NCBI RefSeq assembly: GCF_030816965.1
Contig: NZ_JAUSYQ010000002.1
Location: forward strand, 9,104,001-9,168,000
DNA: 64,000 bases
Reading direction: 5' to 3'
Source: Streptomyces canus
Lineage (GTDB): Bacteria; Actinomycetota; Actinomycetes; Streptomycetales; Streptomycetaceae
Position numbers and translations under genes: made by a program. This document shows, piece by piece, positions 27,453 through 36,087 of the stretch (positions within the stretch are counted from its first letter, which is position 1; each line of letters opens with the position of its first letter). Below the pieces are notes generated by a model that had not been told where the DNA came from, ran no database searches, and saw nothing but the letters and a program-made list of their open reading frames with translations.

Positions 27453-28450
27453 GACACGCGTGGCCGCGGCTCGAACCCGGCCGCCCGGTAGGCGGCGTCG
27501 ATCAGCGTCATGGTCGCCACCGCGTCGTCCGCGTCCAGCGGCAGCGGGGCGCCCCCGCGCACCCGCTCAGCGAACGCCTCCAACTGGTAGGTGTACGACG
27601 ATCGCGTACCGAGCCGCTCGGTGCGCTCGCCGTCTCCGGTGCGCACCACGACCCGGTCGTCCCGGTGCGGCAGCACGAAGTTCGGCGCGAGGACCTCGCC
27701 CCGCGAACCGATGATCCGGCAGCTCATCTCCAGCCCGTCGTACGCCATGTGGCAGCGCGCCGACCCGGTCGCGCCCCCGGGGAACGCCAGGTCGGCGTCG
27801 AGCCACTCGTCGACGCCGGGCGCCCCCGCCCGCTGCCCGCCCCGCGCGGAGACCAGCCGCGGTGCGCCGCCCGCCCACGGGGCCAGCATGCGCAGGGCGT
27901 GCAGGCTGTAGCAGCCGAGGTCCATCACCGCGCCGCCGGCCAGCGGCAGCGACCAGCGCGGGTCGGTGTCCGCCGGCGCCTGGATCGCGACCATGGCCTC
28001 CACGTGCCGCAACTCGCCGATCTCACCGCTCGCGAGGACTTCGTGGAGCCGCCGGGTGACCGGGTGGAAGAGGTAGTGGAAGGCCTCCATGAAGACCGTG
28101 CCGGCCTTCGCGGCCGCCTCCCGCACCTCCGCGGCCTCCTCGGCGTTGCTCGCCGACGGCTTCTCGCTCAGGACGTGCTTGCCCGCGGCGAGCGCCGCGA
28201 GGTTCCACGGCCCGTGCAGACCGTTGGCGAGCGGGTTGTAGACGACCTCGACCTCGGGGTCGGCGATCAGCTCGGTGTACGACCCCGCCACCCGCTCCAC
28301 ACCGTGCTCGGCCGCGTAGGCCTCGGCGCGGGACCGGTCCCGCGCGGCCACCGCGACGACCCGGTGACCGGTCGCCCGGGCCGGGCCGATCAGTGAGGCG
28401 CCGCTGATCCGCGCGGCTCCCAGTACTCCGATGCGCAGCGGTTCGCTCAT
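27449..28450 (-). CDS. Gfo/Idh/MocA family oxidoreductase
   Basis: 333 residues. N-terminal Rossmann motif RIGVLGAARISGASLIGPA; EKP-type motif HVLSEKPSASNAEEA; catalytic-domain motif GGAVMDLGCYSLHALRML. It belongs to the branch with 1,5-anhydro-sugar and trans-dihydrodiol dehydrogenase-like proteins rather than classic IolG. NAD(P)-dependent oxidation or reduction of a sugar or cyclic polyol; the substrate is unknown. ATG 28448-28450. It is downstream of iolG (185 bp) on the same strand. Confidence 0.85.
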   Translation of the reverse strand: MSEPLRIGVLGAARISGASLIGPARATGHRVVAVAARDRSRAEAYAAEHGVERVAGSYTELIADPEVEVVYNPLANGLHGPWNLAALAAGKHVLSEKPSASNAEEAAEVREAAAKAGTVFMEAFHYLFHPVTRRLHEVLASGEIGELRHVEAMVAIQAPADTDPRWSLPLAGGAVMDLGCYSLHALRMLAPWAGGAPRLVSARGGQRAGAPGVDEWLDADLAFPGGATGSARCHMAYDGLEMSCRIIGSRGEVLAPNFVLPHRDDRVVVRTGDGERTERLGTRSSYTYQLEAFAERVRGGAPLPLDADDAVATMTLIDAAYRAAGFEPRPRVS

Positions 28451-28634
28451 GTCCGCGGTTCCTCCTCGACGACGGCAGGACGGGGTCCTGCCGGATCAGT
28501 GTGCGCCGCGCGGGCGGGCAGTGATGGCGCGCGAGGTCCTGGGCGTGTGCCAGGACCAGGCCGCTCGGTCCGGCGCCCACGACGGTCACGGCTCGCGGCA
28601 GACGGGCGCCGGGACCGGAGTGTTCGCGTGCGGC

Positions 28635-29639
28635 TCAGGCGGAGCGGACCTCGGCGATCGTCACCGGGCGGTGCTCGTGCAGCGACAGCGTGCACGCCTC
28701 GGCGATCCAGCCCGCCTCCAGGGCGTCCGCGACCGTGCACGGCGAGGGCCGGGTGCCGGCCACGACCTCGGTGAACGCGGTGAGTTCGGCGCGGTAGGCG
28801 GCCGTGAAGCGGTCCATGAAGAAGTCGTGCGGGGTGCCCGCGGGGAAGGTCACGCCGGGCTCGACCGAGCGCAGCGGGAGCTTGTCCTCCAGGCCGACGG
28901 CGATGGAGTCCGTGAAGCCGTGGATCTCCATGCGGACGTCATAACCACGCGCGTTGTGGCGGGAGTTGGAGACCACCGCGATCGTGCCGTCGTCGAGGGT
29001 GAGGATCGCGCCGGTGGTGTCGGCGTCGCCCGCCTCCTTGATGTACTCGGCGCCCCGGTTGCCGCCGACGGCGTACACCTCGACGACCTCGCGGCCGGTC
29101 ACCCAGCGGATGATGTCGAAGTCGTGCACCGAGCAGTCCCGGAAGATGCCCCCGGAGGCGGCGACGTACGCGGCCGGCGGCGGGGCCGGGTCCAGCGTGG
29201 TCGAGCGCACGGTGTGCAGCTTGCCCAGCTCGCCGCTCTGCACGGCGGCCCGGGCGTTGACGAAACCGGCGTCGAAACGGCGGTTGTAGCCGATCTGGAT
29301 CGGCACGTCGCTGCCGTCGACGGCCCTGAGGACCTCGACGCCCTCGCTCATGTGCTTGGCGACGGGCTTCTCGCAGAAGACGGGGATGCCGGCCTCCACG
29401 CCGGCCAGGATCAGCTTGGGGTGGGCGTCCGTCGCCGCCGCGACCACGATGCCGTCCACGCCGGCGGCCAGCAGGGCCTCCGGCGAGTCCACGACCTCGC
29501 CGCCGAACCGCTCCGCGGCGGACTTGGCGGCCTCCGCGAAGGGGTCGGTGAGCACGAGTGACTCGACGGCGTCGAGTCCGGAGAGGGTCTCGGCGTGGAA
29601 GGCGCCGATGCGGCCGAGGCCGAGGATTCCGATGCGCAT
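28635..29639 (-). CDS. iolG: Inositol 2-dehydrogenase
   Basis: 334 residues. It begins MRIGILGLGRIGAFHAETL (NAD-binding); EKPVAKHMSEGVEVL carries the catalytic Lys; IFRDCSVHDFDIIRWVTG carries the Asp/His pair; QIGYNRRFDAGF is typical of IolG. It oxidises myo-inositol to 2-keto-myo-inositol with NAD, the entry step of the pathway completed by IolE and IolD. It is followed by another Gfo/Idh gene and preceded (57 bp) by an SDR gene on the same strand, probably one transcript from the dioxygenase-like gene at 31677. Confidence 0.9.
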   Translation of the reverse strand: MRIGILGLGRIGAFHAETLSGLDAVESLVLTDPFAEAAKSAAERFGGEVVDSPEALLAAGVDGIVVAAATDAHPKLILAGVEAGIPVFCEKPVAKHMSEGVEVLRAVDGSDVPIQIGYNRRFDAGFVNARAAVQSGELGKLHTVRSTTLDPAPPPAAYVAASGGIFRDCSVHDFDIIRWVTGREVVEVYAVGGNRGAEYIKEAGDADTTGAILTLDDGTIAVVSNSRHNARGYDVRMEIHGFTDSIAVGLEDKLPLRSVEPGVTFPAGTPHDFFMDRFTAAYRAELTAFTEVVAGTRPSPCTVADALEAGWIAEACTLSLHEHRPVTIAEVRSA

Positions 29640-29696
29640 GAGGGTGCAGCTCCTTGAGAGTGTTTCGGGCGAGCGGTGTTTCTCGAGCGGGAGGGG

Positions 29697-30473
29697 TCAG
29701 TCGAGGCCGCCGAGGACGTTCTGGTCCCAGTCGATCACCGAACCGGTCACCACGCCCGACCGGTCGGACAGCAGGAGGACCACGAAGTCGGCGATCTCGT
29801 CGGGCTGGCCGAGCTTGCCCATCGGGAGCTTGGCGGCGGCCTCCTCACGCCAGTCGTCGCCGGCGCCGTGGAAGGTCTTCTGGGTGGCGTCCTCGCCCTC
29901 GGTCGCCGTCCAGCCGATGTTGAGGCCGTTGATCCGGACCCGGTCCCAGCGGTGGGCGTGCGCGGCGTTGCGGGTGAGGCCGATCAGGCCCGCCTTCGCG
30001 GCGACGTAGGGCGCGAGGAACGGCTGCCCGCCGTGCGCCGAGGAGGTGATGATGTTGACGACCGTGCCGGGCGCCTTGCGGCCGACCATGTCCGCCACCG
30101 CCGCCTGCATGGCGAAGAAGGGCGCCTTGAGGTTGATCGCGATGTGCTGGTCGAACAGCTCGGGCGTGGTGTCGAGGAGCGTGCCCCGGGAGGTGAGCCC
30201 GGCGGAGTTCACCAGGCAGTCGACACGGCCGTACGCCTCGACGACCCGGGTGACGGACGCCCTGGCCTGCTCGGCGTCGGCGAGGTCGGCGCGGACGAAC
30301 AGCGCCTTGCCGCCGGCCGCCTCCAGCTCCGCCACCAGCGCCGCACCGGGCTCGGGGCGGCGGCCGGTCACGGCCACGACCGCGCCCTCGCGGACGGCGG
30401 CCCGGGCGATGGCGGCACCGACGCCCTGGCTGCCGCCGTTGACGAGGACGACCTTGTCGTCGAGAAGTCCCAT
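29697..30473 (-). CDS. SDR family oxidoreductase
   Basis: 258 residues, classical short-chain dehydrogenase: cofactor motif VLVNGGSQGVGAAIA, NSAG motif in LVNSAGLTSRG, Ser in NIITSSAHGG and Tyr/Lys in PYVAAKAG. NAD(P)-dependent. In this setting it probably oxidises a sugar, inositol or derived acid, but the substrate is not known. ATG 30471-30473. It lies between the phytanoyl-CoA dioxygenase-like gene (37 bp upstream) and iolG. Confidence 0.88.
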   Translation of the reverse strand: MGLLDDKVVLVNGGSQGVGAAIARAAVREGAVVAVTGRRPEPGAALVAELEAAGGKALFVRADLADAEQARASVTRVVEAYGRVDCLVNSAGLTSRGTLLDTTPELFDQHIAINLKAPFFAMQAAVADMVGRKAPGTVVNIITSSAHGGQPFLAPYVAAKAGLIGLTRNAAHAHRWDRVRINGLNIGWTATEGEDATQKTFHGAGDDWREEAAAKLPMGKLGQPDEIADFVVLLLSDRSGVVTGSVIDWDQNVLGGLD

Positions 30474-30510
30474 GAATGTGCCAGTACCTTTCAGCTTGTG
30501 CGCCGCTGAT

Positions 30511-31677
30511 TCAGCTCGTACGCCGGTCGGCGCCCGCGCGCAGCTCGTCCCTGAGGGTCCGTGGGGTCCAGCCCTCGGCGAGCGCCCGTCGTACGAGGTC
30601 CGCCTGGGAGGGCGGGGCGAGTCCGTCGACCGGTGGGTCGCTGTCGAGATTGGTGGGGAAGGGATAGCCCTCGGCGCTCGCGGCGATCACGTTGTCCAGC
30701 CACTCGGCGTCGGCGCCGTCCGCCTTGCGGCGCAGCAGCGCCGGGTAGACGGCGTTCGACACCGCCTCCCGGTCCACGGTCTCCATGGCACGCCCGAAGG
30801 CCGAGGACACCTGCAGGAGGTTGACCATGCGCCGCACGTCGGTGGTGCGGTTGGTCCCGGCCGCGTGGAACAGCGCCGGGTTGAAGAAGACGGCGTCGCC
30901 CTTCGCGAGCGGCAGCTGGACGTGGTGTTCCTTGAAGTACGCCTGGAACTCCGGCCGCCGCCATGCCAGATACCCGGGCTCGAACATCTGCGAGAACGGC
31001 AGGTACAGCGTCGGCCCCGACTCCACCGGCATGTCGCAGTGCGCGACGGCGCCCTGGAGCGTGAGCACGGGGGAGAGGCGGTGTACGTGCGCCGGATAGG
31101 CCGCGGCGACCTCGTCGGAGAGGAAGCCGAGGTGGTAGTCGCGGTGCACGGTCTGCGCGAGGCCGCCCGGGTTGACCACGTTGACCTGGGAGGTGACCTG
31201 GTAACCGGGGCCGAGCCACGCCTCGGACACCAGGGCGAGGACCGGGTTGGCGTAGTAGTCGGCGAACGCCGAGGGGTCGTAGAGGGCCGCCTTCTCCAGC
31301 GCGTTCCACACCCGCTCGTTGGCACCGGGCTTCGCGAAGTGGTCGCCCGCGGTCGTGCCCGCCGCGTACTGCTCGCGGATCAGCGAGTCGAAGACCTCCG
31401 TGAACCGGTCGACGACCGCGTGATCGGGGAACGCCCCCTGGAAGACCACGACCCCGGGCCCGTCGGTCAGGGCCCGCACCAGCTCCTCCTGCACTTCCCG
31501 GCGGTCCTTGGCACCGCGGACGCGCTCGGCGTCGTACAGCAGGACGTTCCGCTCTACGGCGGCGGCGTGCGGGTAGTCGGCGGGGTCGGCCGTTCGCTCG
31601 ACGAGCGCGCGGAACGAGTCGAGGTCGCAGTCCTGCTCGGACAGCCAGGCACGGCGGTGTACGGCGGTGAAGGACAT
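30511..31677 (-). CDS. Phytanoyl-CoA dioxygenase (PhyH) family protein
   Basis: 388 residues. The Fe(II)/2-oxoglutarate oxygenase core is visible: VHRDYH supplies the H-x-D pair of iron ligands, and FHAAGTNRTTDVRRM supplies the distal His and the Arg that binds 2-oxoglutarate. GPTLYLPFSQMFEPG is typical of PhyH-type proteins. It would hydroxylate a small metabolite in the cytosol; co-location with inositol and sugar dehydrogenases suggests a cyclitol- or sugar-related substrate. It heads a four-gene minus-strand group and is divergent from the LacI regulator at 31785. Confidence 0.85.
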   Translation of the reverse strand: MSFTAVHRRAWLSEQDCDLDSFRALVERTADPADYPHAAAVERNVLLYDAERVRGAKDRREVQEELVRALTDGPGVVVFQGAFPDHAVVDRFTEVFDSLIREQYAAGTTAGDHFAKPGANERVWNALEKAALYDPSAFADYYANPVLALVSEAWLGPGYQVTSQVNVVNPGGLAQTVHRDYHLGFLSDEVAAAYPAHVHRLSPVLTLQGAVAHCDMPVESGPTLYLPFSQMFEPGYLAWRRPEFQAYFKEHHVQLPLAKGDAVFFNPALFHAAGTNRTTDVRRMVNLLQVSSAFGRAMETVDREAVSNAVYPALLRRKADGADAEWLDNVIAASAEGYPFPTNLDSDPPVDGLAPPSQADLVRRALAEGWTPRTLRDELRAGADRRTS

Positions 31678-31719
31678 CGGCGTCCTCTCGGTGACAGGGG
31701 CGACTCAGCGCTGTCATTC

Positions 31720-31731
31720 TTGTCATGACAA
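31720..31731. promoter_or_regulatory. Palindromic operator TTGTCATGACAA
   Basis: A perfect 12-bp palindrome between the divergent PhyH and LacI genes, preceded by a further half site (TGTCATT, 31712-31718). It overlaps the ATG at 31725, which supports a start for the LacI gene further downstream. The probable binder is the neighbouring LacI protein. Confidence 0.55.
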
Positions 31732-31784
31732 AGCCGTCGAACAACCAGCAGGCAACCATCAAAAACCCCTCAAGGAGCACACGC

Positions 31785-32804
31785 GTGGGCCACCCCTATC
31801 CGATCCGGGAGATCGCACGTCAGGCGGGGCTGAGCGAGGCCACCGTCGACCGGGTCCTGAACGGCAGGGGAGGGGTCCGGGAGAACACCGCCCGCGAGGT
31901 CCGCCAGGCGATCACCGACCTGGACCGGCAGCGCACCCAGGTCCGGCTGGTCGGCCGCACCTTCATGATCGACATAGTGATGCAGACGCCGGAGCGCTTC
32001 TCGACGGCCGTGCGTGCCGCCCTGGAGGCCGAGCTGCCCGCGCTGCACCCCGCGGTCCTGCGCTCCCGCTTCCACTTCCGTGAGACCGGGCCGGTGGCGG
32101 AGCTGACGAAGACCCTCGACCGGATAGCCCGTCGTGGCTCCCAGGGCGTGATCCTCAAGGCTCCCGACGTCCCCGAGGTCACGGCCGCGGTCGGCCGGCT
32201 CGCGGAGGCGGGCATCCCCGTGGTCACCCTGGTCACCGACCTGCCATCCACAGCCCGCCTCGCCTACGTGGGCATCGACAACCGGGCGGCGGGAGCGACC
32301 GCCGCCTACCTCATGGGCCAGTGGCTCGGCGACCGCCCCGGCAACGTCCTCACCAGTCTCAGCAGCGGTTTCTTCCGCAACGAGGAGGAGCGTGAGATGG
32401 GGTTCCGCAGCGTGATGCGCACCCGCCACCCGGAACGCGCGGTGGTGGAGATCGCCGAGGGACAGGGCCTGGACGCCACGCAGTACGACCTCGTCCGGGC
32501 CGCTCTGGAGCGGGATCCGGAGATCCGGGCGGTCTACTCCATCGGCGGCGGCAACATCGCCACGCTCAGGGCCTTCGAGGACCTGGGCAGGGAGTGCGCG
32601 GTGTTCGTGGCCCACGACCTGGACCACGACAACGACCGGCTGCTGCGAGAACACCGCCTGTCGGCAGTCCTCCATCACGACCTGCGGCAGGACATGCGGG
32701 AGGCGTGCCACATCGTGATGCGGGCGCACGGGGCGTTGCCGCCGGCGGGGCCGACGACGCCTTCGGCGATACAGGTGGTGACGCCGTACAACATGCCGTA
32801 CTAG
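31785..32804 (+). CDS. LacI-family transcriptional regulator
   Basis: 339 residues from GTG 31785, chosen because AAGGAG (31773-31778) stands six bases upstream and because the earlier ATG (31725) lies inside an operator-like palindrome. HTH: PIREIARQAGLSEATVDRVL with NGRGG hinge. The periplasmic-binding-like effector domain follows (YVGIDNRAAGATAAYLMGQW), as in sugar-responsive LacI proteins of the subgroup with divergent hinge. Divergent from the PhyH-SDR-iolG-Gfo group, which it probably represses until a sugar or cyclitol ligand appears. Confidence 0.87.
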   Translation: MGHPYPIREIARQAGLSEATVDRVLNGRGGVRENTAREVRQAITDLDRQRTQVRLVGRTFMIDIVMQTPERFSTAVRAALEAELPALHPAVLRSRFHFRETGPVAELTKTLDRIARRGSQGVILKAPDVPEVTAAVGRLAEAGIPVVTLVTDLPSTARLAYVGIDNRAAGATAAYLMGQWLGDRPGNVLTSLSSGFFRNEEEREMGFRSVMRTRHPERAVVEIAEGQGLDATQYDLVRAALERDPEIRAVYSIGGGNIATLRAFEDLGRECAVFVAHDLDHDNDRLLREHRLSAVLHHDLRQDMREACHIVMRAHGALPPAGPTTPSAIQVVTPYNMPY

Positions 32805-33360
32805 GTCGCCGTCCGGCCGCGGGTCCGGTCCGGCTGTTCGTCGGGGATGACGATCCCGCACTGTCTTCCGACCGCGCCCGGTGCCGAGGTCACACTCCGG
32901 CTCACACCGTGCACCACCCCGGGCCGACCGCACCGGCCCTCTCCCGGCGCGGCCTTCAACGCGACGTACGCCGGGTCGAACCGCCGCATGAACCCCACCG
33001 ACACGCGCCCGCCGCCCGCCTTGTCGTCCTCACGTACGACCTCGACGCACTCGGCGACCGTCGACACCAGCGGCTTCTCGTACAGCACCGGCTTCCCGGC
33101 CCGCACGGCGGCCACGGTCAGCTCGGCGTGGGTGGAGTCGTGGGAGGCGACCACGACGGCGTCCACGCGGGAATCGGCGATCAGCGCCCACGCGTCGGGG
33201 CTGACGAGCGCCCCGGCACGCCGGACGCGACGGCCCTCGCTCGCGTCCCGTCGACATCCGCCACCGCCACGGCCTCGGCCGACGGTACGAACCCGTGCAG
33301 CAGCCGCACATGATCGGCACCCATCACCCCGGCCCCGATCACCCCCACCCGCACCGTCAT
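32801..33360 (-). pseudogene. Gfo/Idh/MocA oxidoreductase, frameshifted and C-terminally deleted
   Basis: From ATG 33358-33360 the N-terminus is normal: MTVRVGVIGAGVMGADHVRL. Near 33230 the frame breaks and continues in another frame with the rest of the Rossmann domain (VDAVVVASHDSTHAELTVAA, EKPLVSTVAECVEVV, GFMRRFDPAYVALKAA). Homology stops near 32900 and a short unrelated tail runs to 32801, so the whole C-terminal catalytic domain is missing. The remains are about half the family length. The start overlaps the upstream Gfo/Idh stop (ATGA), showing it was once a coupled operon member. Confidence 0.82.
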
Positions 33361-34511
33361 GCCGACACCTCCACCCACGCACCGCTTTCCGCGGACCGCG
33401 ACATGGCATCCAGTACGACGGCGCTGTGCACGGCGTCCTCCACAGTGGCCCCGTACGACGTGCCCTCGGCGACCGAACGCAGGAAGCGGTACGCCTCCAC
33501 GACCTTGAGGTCGTCGTAGCCCATGGCGTTGGCCGCGCCCGGCTGGAAGGCGCCGAACTCGCCGTCGCCCGGGCCGACATACACCGTGCTGACGGCCTGG
33601 TCCTGGTAGCCGGTGCCGCGGCTGATGCCCAGCTCACCCATGCGGCGGAAGTCCCAGAACACCGCGCCCTTCGTACCGTGGACCTCGAAGCCGTAGTTGT
33701 TCTGCTCGCCGACCGAGACCCGGCAGGCCTCCAGGACGCCACGGGCACCGGAGGCGAAGCGCAGCAGGCAGTTGACGTAGTCCTCGTTCTCGACGGGCCC
33801 GAGCTCTCCGGTCGCCAGGGTGTGCCCGGCGGTGGCTCCGGTGGGGCGGGCGCGCTCGGGCACGAAGATCGCGGTGTCGGCCGTGAGGGAAGCGATGTCG
33901 CCGAGCAGGAAGCGGGCCAGGTCGGCGCCGTGCGAGGCGAGGTCTCCGAGCACTCCGCTGCCGCCGCGTTCACGCTCGTAACGCCAGGTCAGGGCGCCCT
34001 GAGGGTGGGCCGCGTAGTCGCTGAAGAGCCGGACCCGGACATGGGTGACCGTGCCGATCTCCCCGGAGGCGATCAGCGCGCGGGCGGTCTCGACGGCGGG
34101 CGCGTTGCGGTAGTTGAAGCCGACCGCGCTCTGCACGCCGGCCCTGGCCGCCGCGTCGGCCACCGCACGGGCGTCCTCGGCGGTGAGGCCGACCGGCTTC
34201 TCGATCCAGATGTGTTTGCCGGCCTCGGCCATCGCGACGCCGATCTCGCGGTGCAGGAAGTTGGGCGCGGTGATGCTGACGGCCTGGACGCGCGGATCCG
34301 CGGCGACCTCGCGCCAGTCGCGGGTCGCCGAGGCGAACCCGAACTGCGCGGCCGCCTCCTCGGCCCGCCCCGGCACGTCCTCGGCGACGGTCACGAGCTC
34401 GGCGCGCAGCGGGAGCCCGGGGTAGTGGTGCGGGACACGGGCGTAGGCCTGGGTGTGCACCCGCCCCATCCAGCCGAATCCGACGACGGCGACACCGAGC
34501 GTATCGACCAT
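33357..34511 (-). CDS. Gfo/Idh/MocA family oxidoreductase
   Basis: 384 residues. Rossmann motif VAVVGFGWMGRVHTQAYAR; IWIEKPVGLTAEDARAV has the catalytic Lys; GSGVLGDLASHGADLARFL has the catalytic Asp/His; the long C-terminal domain includes FWDFRRMGELG. The length and motifs fit the subgroup with inositol and glucoside dehydrogenases. ATG 34509-34511; a perfect LacI-type operator lies 17 bp upstream, so the divergent LacI protein at 34626 probably represses it. The following gene in the operon is broken. Confidence 0.88.
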   Translation of the reverse strand: MVDTLGVAVVGFGWMGRVHTQAYARVPHHYPGLPLRAELVTVAEDVPGRAEEAAAQFGFASATRDWREVAADPRVQAVSITAPNFLHREIGVAMAEAGKHIWIEKPVGLTAEDARAVADAAARAGVQSAVGFNYRNAPAVETARALIASGEIGTVTHVRVRLFSDYAAHPQGALTWRYERERGGSGVLGDLASHGADLARFLLGDIASLTADTAIFVPERARPTGATAGHTLATGELGPVENEDYVNCLLRFASGARGVLEACRVSVGEQNNYGFEVHGTKGAVFWDFRRMGELGISRGTGYQDQAVSTVYVGPGDGEFGAFQPGAANAMGYDDLKVVEAYRFLRSVAEGTSYGATVEDAVHSAVVLDAMSRSAESGAWVEVSA

Positions 34512-34527
34512 GGGGGAGCCACCTTTT

Positions 34528-34539
34528 TGGACCGGTCCA
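34528..34539. promoter_or_regulatory. LacI-type operator TGGACCGGTCCA
   Basis: A perfect 12-bp palindrome with the central CG typical of LacI-family operators, directly upstream of the Gfo/Idh start on the minus strand. Confidence 0.75.
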
Positions 34540-34609
34540 TTAGCTGTCCCGGTCACCTTGGGTGCCGTCTTCCCTCGCTGTCAACCCTTTGACAGGCGGC
34601 ACCGCACCA

Positions 34610-34621
34610 TGGAACGGTCCA
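34610..34621. promoter_or_regulatory. LacI-type operator TGGAACGGTCCA
   Basis: The same palindrome as at 34528 with one mismatch (A for C), 4 bp upstream of the lacI-type gene start. The pair suggests autorepression plus repression of the divergent oxidoreductase gene. Confidence 0.72.
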
Positions 34622-34625
34622 TGCC

Positions 34626-35630
34626 ATGAGACCGCCGACGATCCGTGATGTGGCCGACCGGGCCGGTGTCTCGAAGTCGCTGGTCTCCCTCGTGCTGCGG
34701 GGCTCCGACCAGGTGCGCCCGGAGAAGCGGGAGGCCGTGCTGCGGGCCGTGCGCGAGCTCGGCTACCGTCCGAACGCCGCCGCCCGCAGCCTCAGCGAGC
34801 AGCGCACCCGCACGGTCGGCGTCCTCCTGAACGACCTGCGCAACCCCTGGTTCGTGGACCTGCTCGACGGTCTGAACTCCCTGCTCCACGACAACGGCCT
34901 GCGCATGCTCCTGGCCGACGCCCGTCTCAACCGCCGTACCGGACAGGATCCGGCCGGTCCCTTCCTGGACCTCGGGGTGGACGGCCTGATCGTGGTCGGC
35001 ACGCTGCCCGACGCCGCCGCGCTCGGGGCGGTGGCCGAGCGGCTCCCGGTGGTCGTGGCGGGCGCGCGCGAGCCCAGGCTGCCGGGGGTGGACGTCGTCG
35101 CCAACGACGACGAGCGCGGCGCCCGTCTGGTCACCGAGCACCTGATCGGCCTCGGCCACCGCCGCGTCGCGCACATCGCGGGGTACGGGGCGGTCGGCGA
35201 GCTGCGCCGGCACAGCTTCGAGGCGACGATGCGGGCGCACGGCCTCGCGGACGAGGCGGTCGTCGAGGCGAGCGACATGACCGAGGAGGGCGGCTACCGC
35301 ACGACGGTCCGGCTGCTGAGCCGCCCCGACCGGCCCACGGCCGTCTTCGCCTGCAACGACATCGCCGCGATCGGCGTGGTGTCGGCCGCGGAGGAACTCG
35401 GCCTGAGCGTCCCGCGCGACCTGTCCGTCGTCGGCTACGACAACACGAGCATCGCCCGGCTCCGCCACGTCTGGCTCACCACCGTCGACAACGCCAGCCA
35501 CGAGGTCGGCCGCCGGGCCGCGCGGTGTCTGCTCGACCGGTTCGCGGGACGTGGGGGAGAGGGGCGCACGGATCTCGCCGCGCCGGTGCTGGAGATCCGG
35601 GGGACGACGGCGGGTCCGCTCACAGGTTGA
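34626..35630 (+). CDS. LacI-family transcriptional regulator
   Basis: 334 residues. The N-terminus is classical: PTIRDVADRAGVSKSLVSLV (HTH), then PNAAARSLSEQRT (hinge helix). The effector domain includes VGVLLNDLRNPWFVDLLDGL and FACNDIAAIGVVSAAEELGL, usual for sugar-binding members. ATG 34626 sits just after the second operator and lacks a strong ribosome binding site, so translation may be leaderless or weak. It probably controls the divergent Gfo/Idh gene. Its 3' end overlaps the convergent cupin gene by 11 nt. Confidence 0.9.
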   Translation: MRPPTIRDVADRAGVSKSLVSLVLRGSDQVRPEKREAVLRAVRELGYRPNAAARSLSEQRTRTVGVLLNDLRNPWFVDLLDGLNSLLHDNGLRMLLADARLNRRTGQDPAGPFLDLGVDGLIVVGTLPDAAALGAVAERLPVVVAGAREPRLPGVDVVANDDERGARLVTEHLIGLGHRRVAHIAGYGAVGELRRHSFEATMRAHGLADEAVVEASDMTEEGGYRTTVRLLSRPDRPTAVFACNDIAAIGVVSAAEELGLSVPRDLSVVGYDNTSIARLRHVWLTTVDNASHEVGRRAARCLLDRFAGRGGEGRTDLAAPVLEIRGTTAGPLTG

Positions 35631-35964
35631 TCGCGTACGCCTTCCGCAGTGTCTCGTGCACGGTCCACGTCGTACGGTCGCCCGCACGCAGTACGGCCAT
35701 GTCGCCCGGCCCCACCCTCAGCGTCGGCCCGCCCTCGACCTCGATGGTCGCCGACCCGCTGATCACGACGAACAGCTCGTCCGCCTCCGTGTCGGTGACG
35801 ACTCCGGGCGTGATCTGCCAGATGCCGCGGATCTGTCGTCCGTCCTCCGACTCCCAGACCACCTTTCCGGTCACCTCGGGTGTCCCCGAGAGGACCTGCT
35901 CCCGTGCGAGAGGCTCGGATTCGAGCTCGGCGTCGGGGATGTGGAGTACGAAGCTGTGGTCCAT
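35620..35964 (-). CDS. Small cupin protein (DUF861/EutQ-like)
   Basis: 114 residues, one cupin barrel. Motifs are GIWQITPGVVTDTEADELFVV and GPTLRVGPGDMAVLRAGDRT; the usual metal-binding histidines are mostly replaced, as in the DUF861 group. Members of this group include ureidoglycolate-type and stress-related proteins, but many have no assigned role. Single gene, start ATG 35962-35964, with a short spacer to the divergent membrane protein gene. Confidence 0.8.
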   Translation of the reverse strand: MDHSFVLHIPDAELESEPLAREQVLSGTPEVTGKVVWESEDGRQIRGIWQITPGVVTDTEADELFVVISGSATIEVEGGPTLRVGPGDMAVLRAGDRTTWTVHETLRKAYAINL

Positions 35965-36087
35965 GCTGCGACCCTAGCGAGGCCGTTCCCGGCCCGTGCG
36001 TCGACAGTGTGTGGAGTGTCGGCGCAGGTGGGAGGAGACCCCGTCGCGAACTGGCGGCACCTCGCGGGCCGGGTGATCGTGGAAGGC

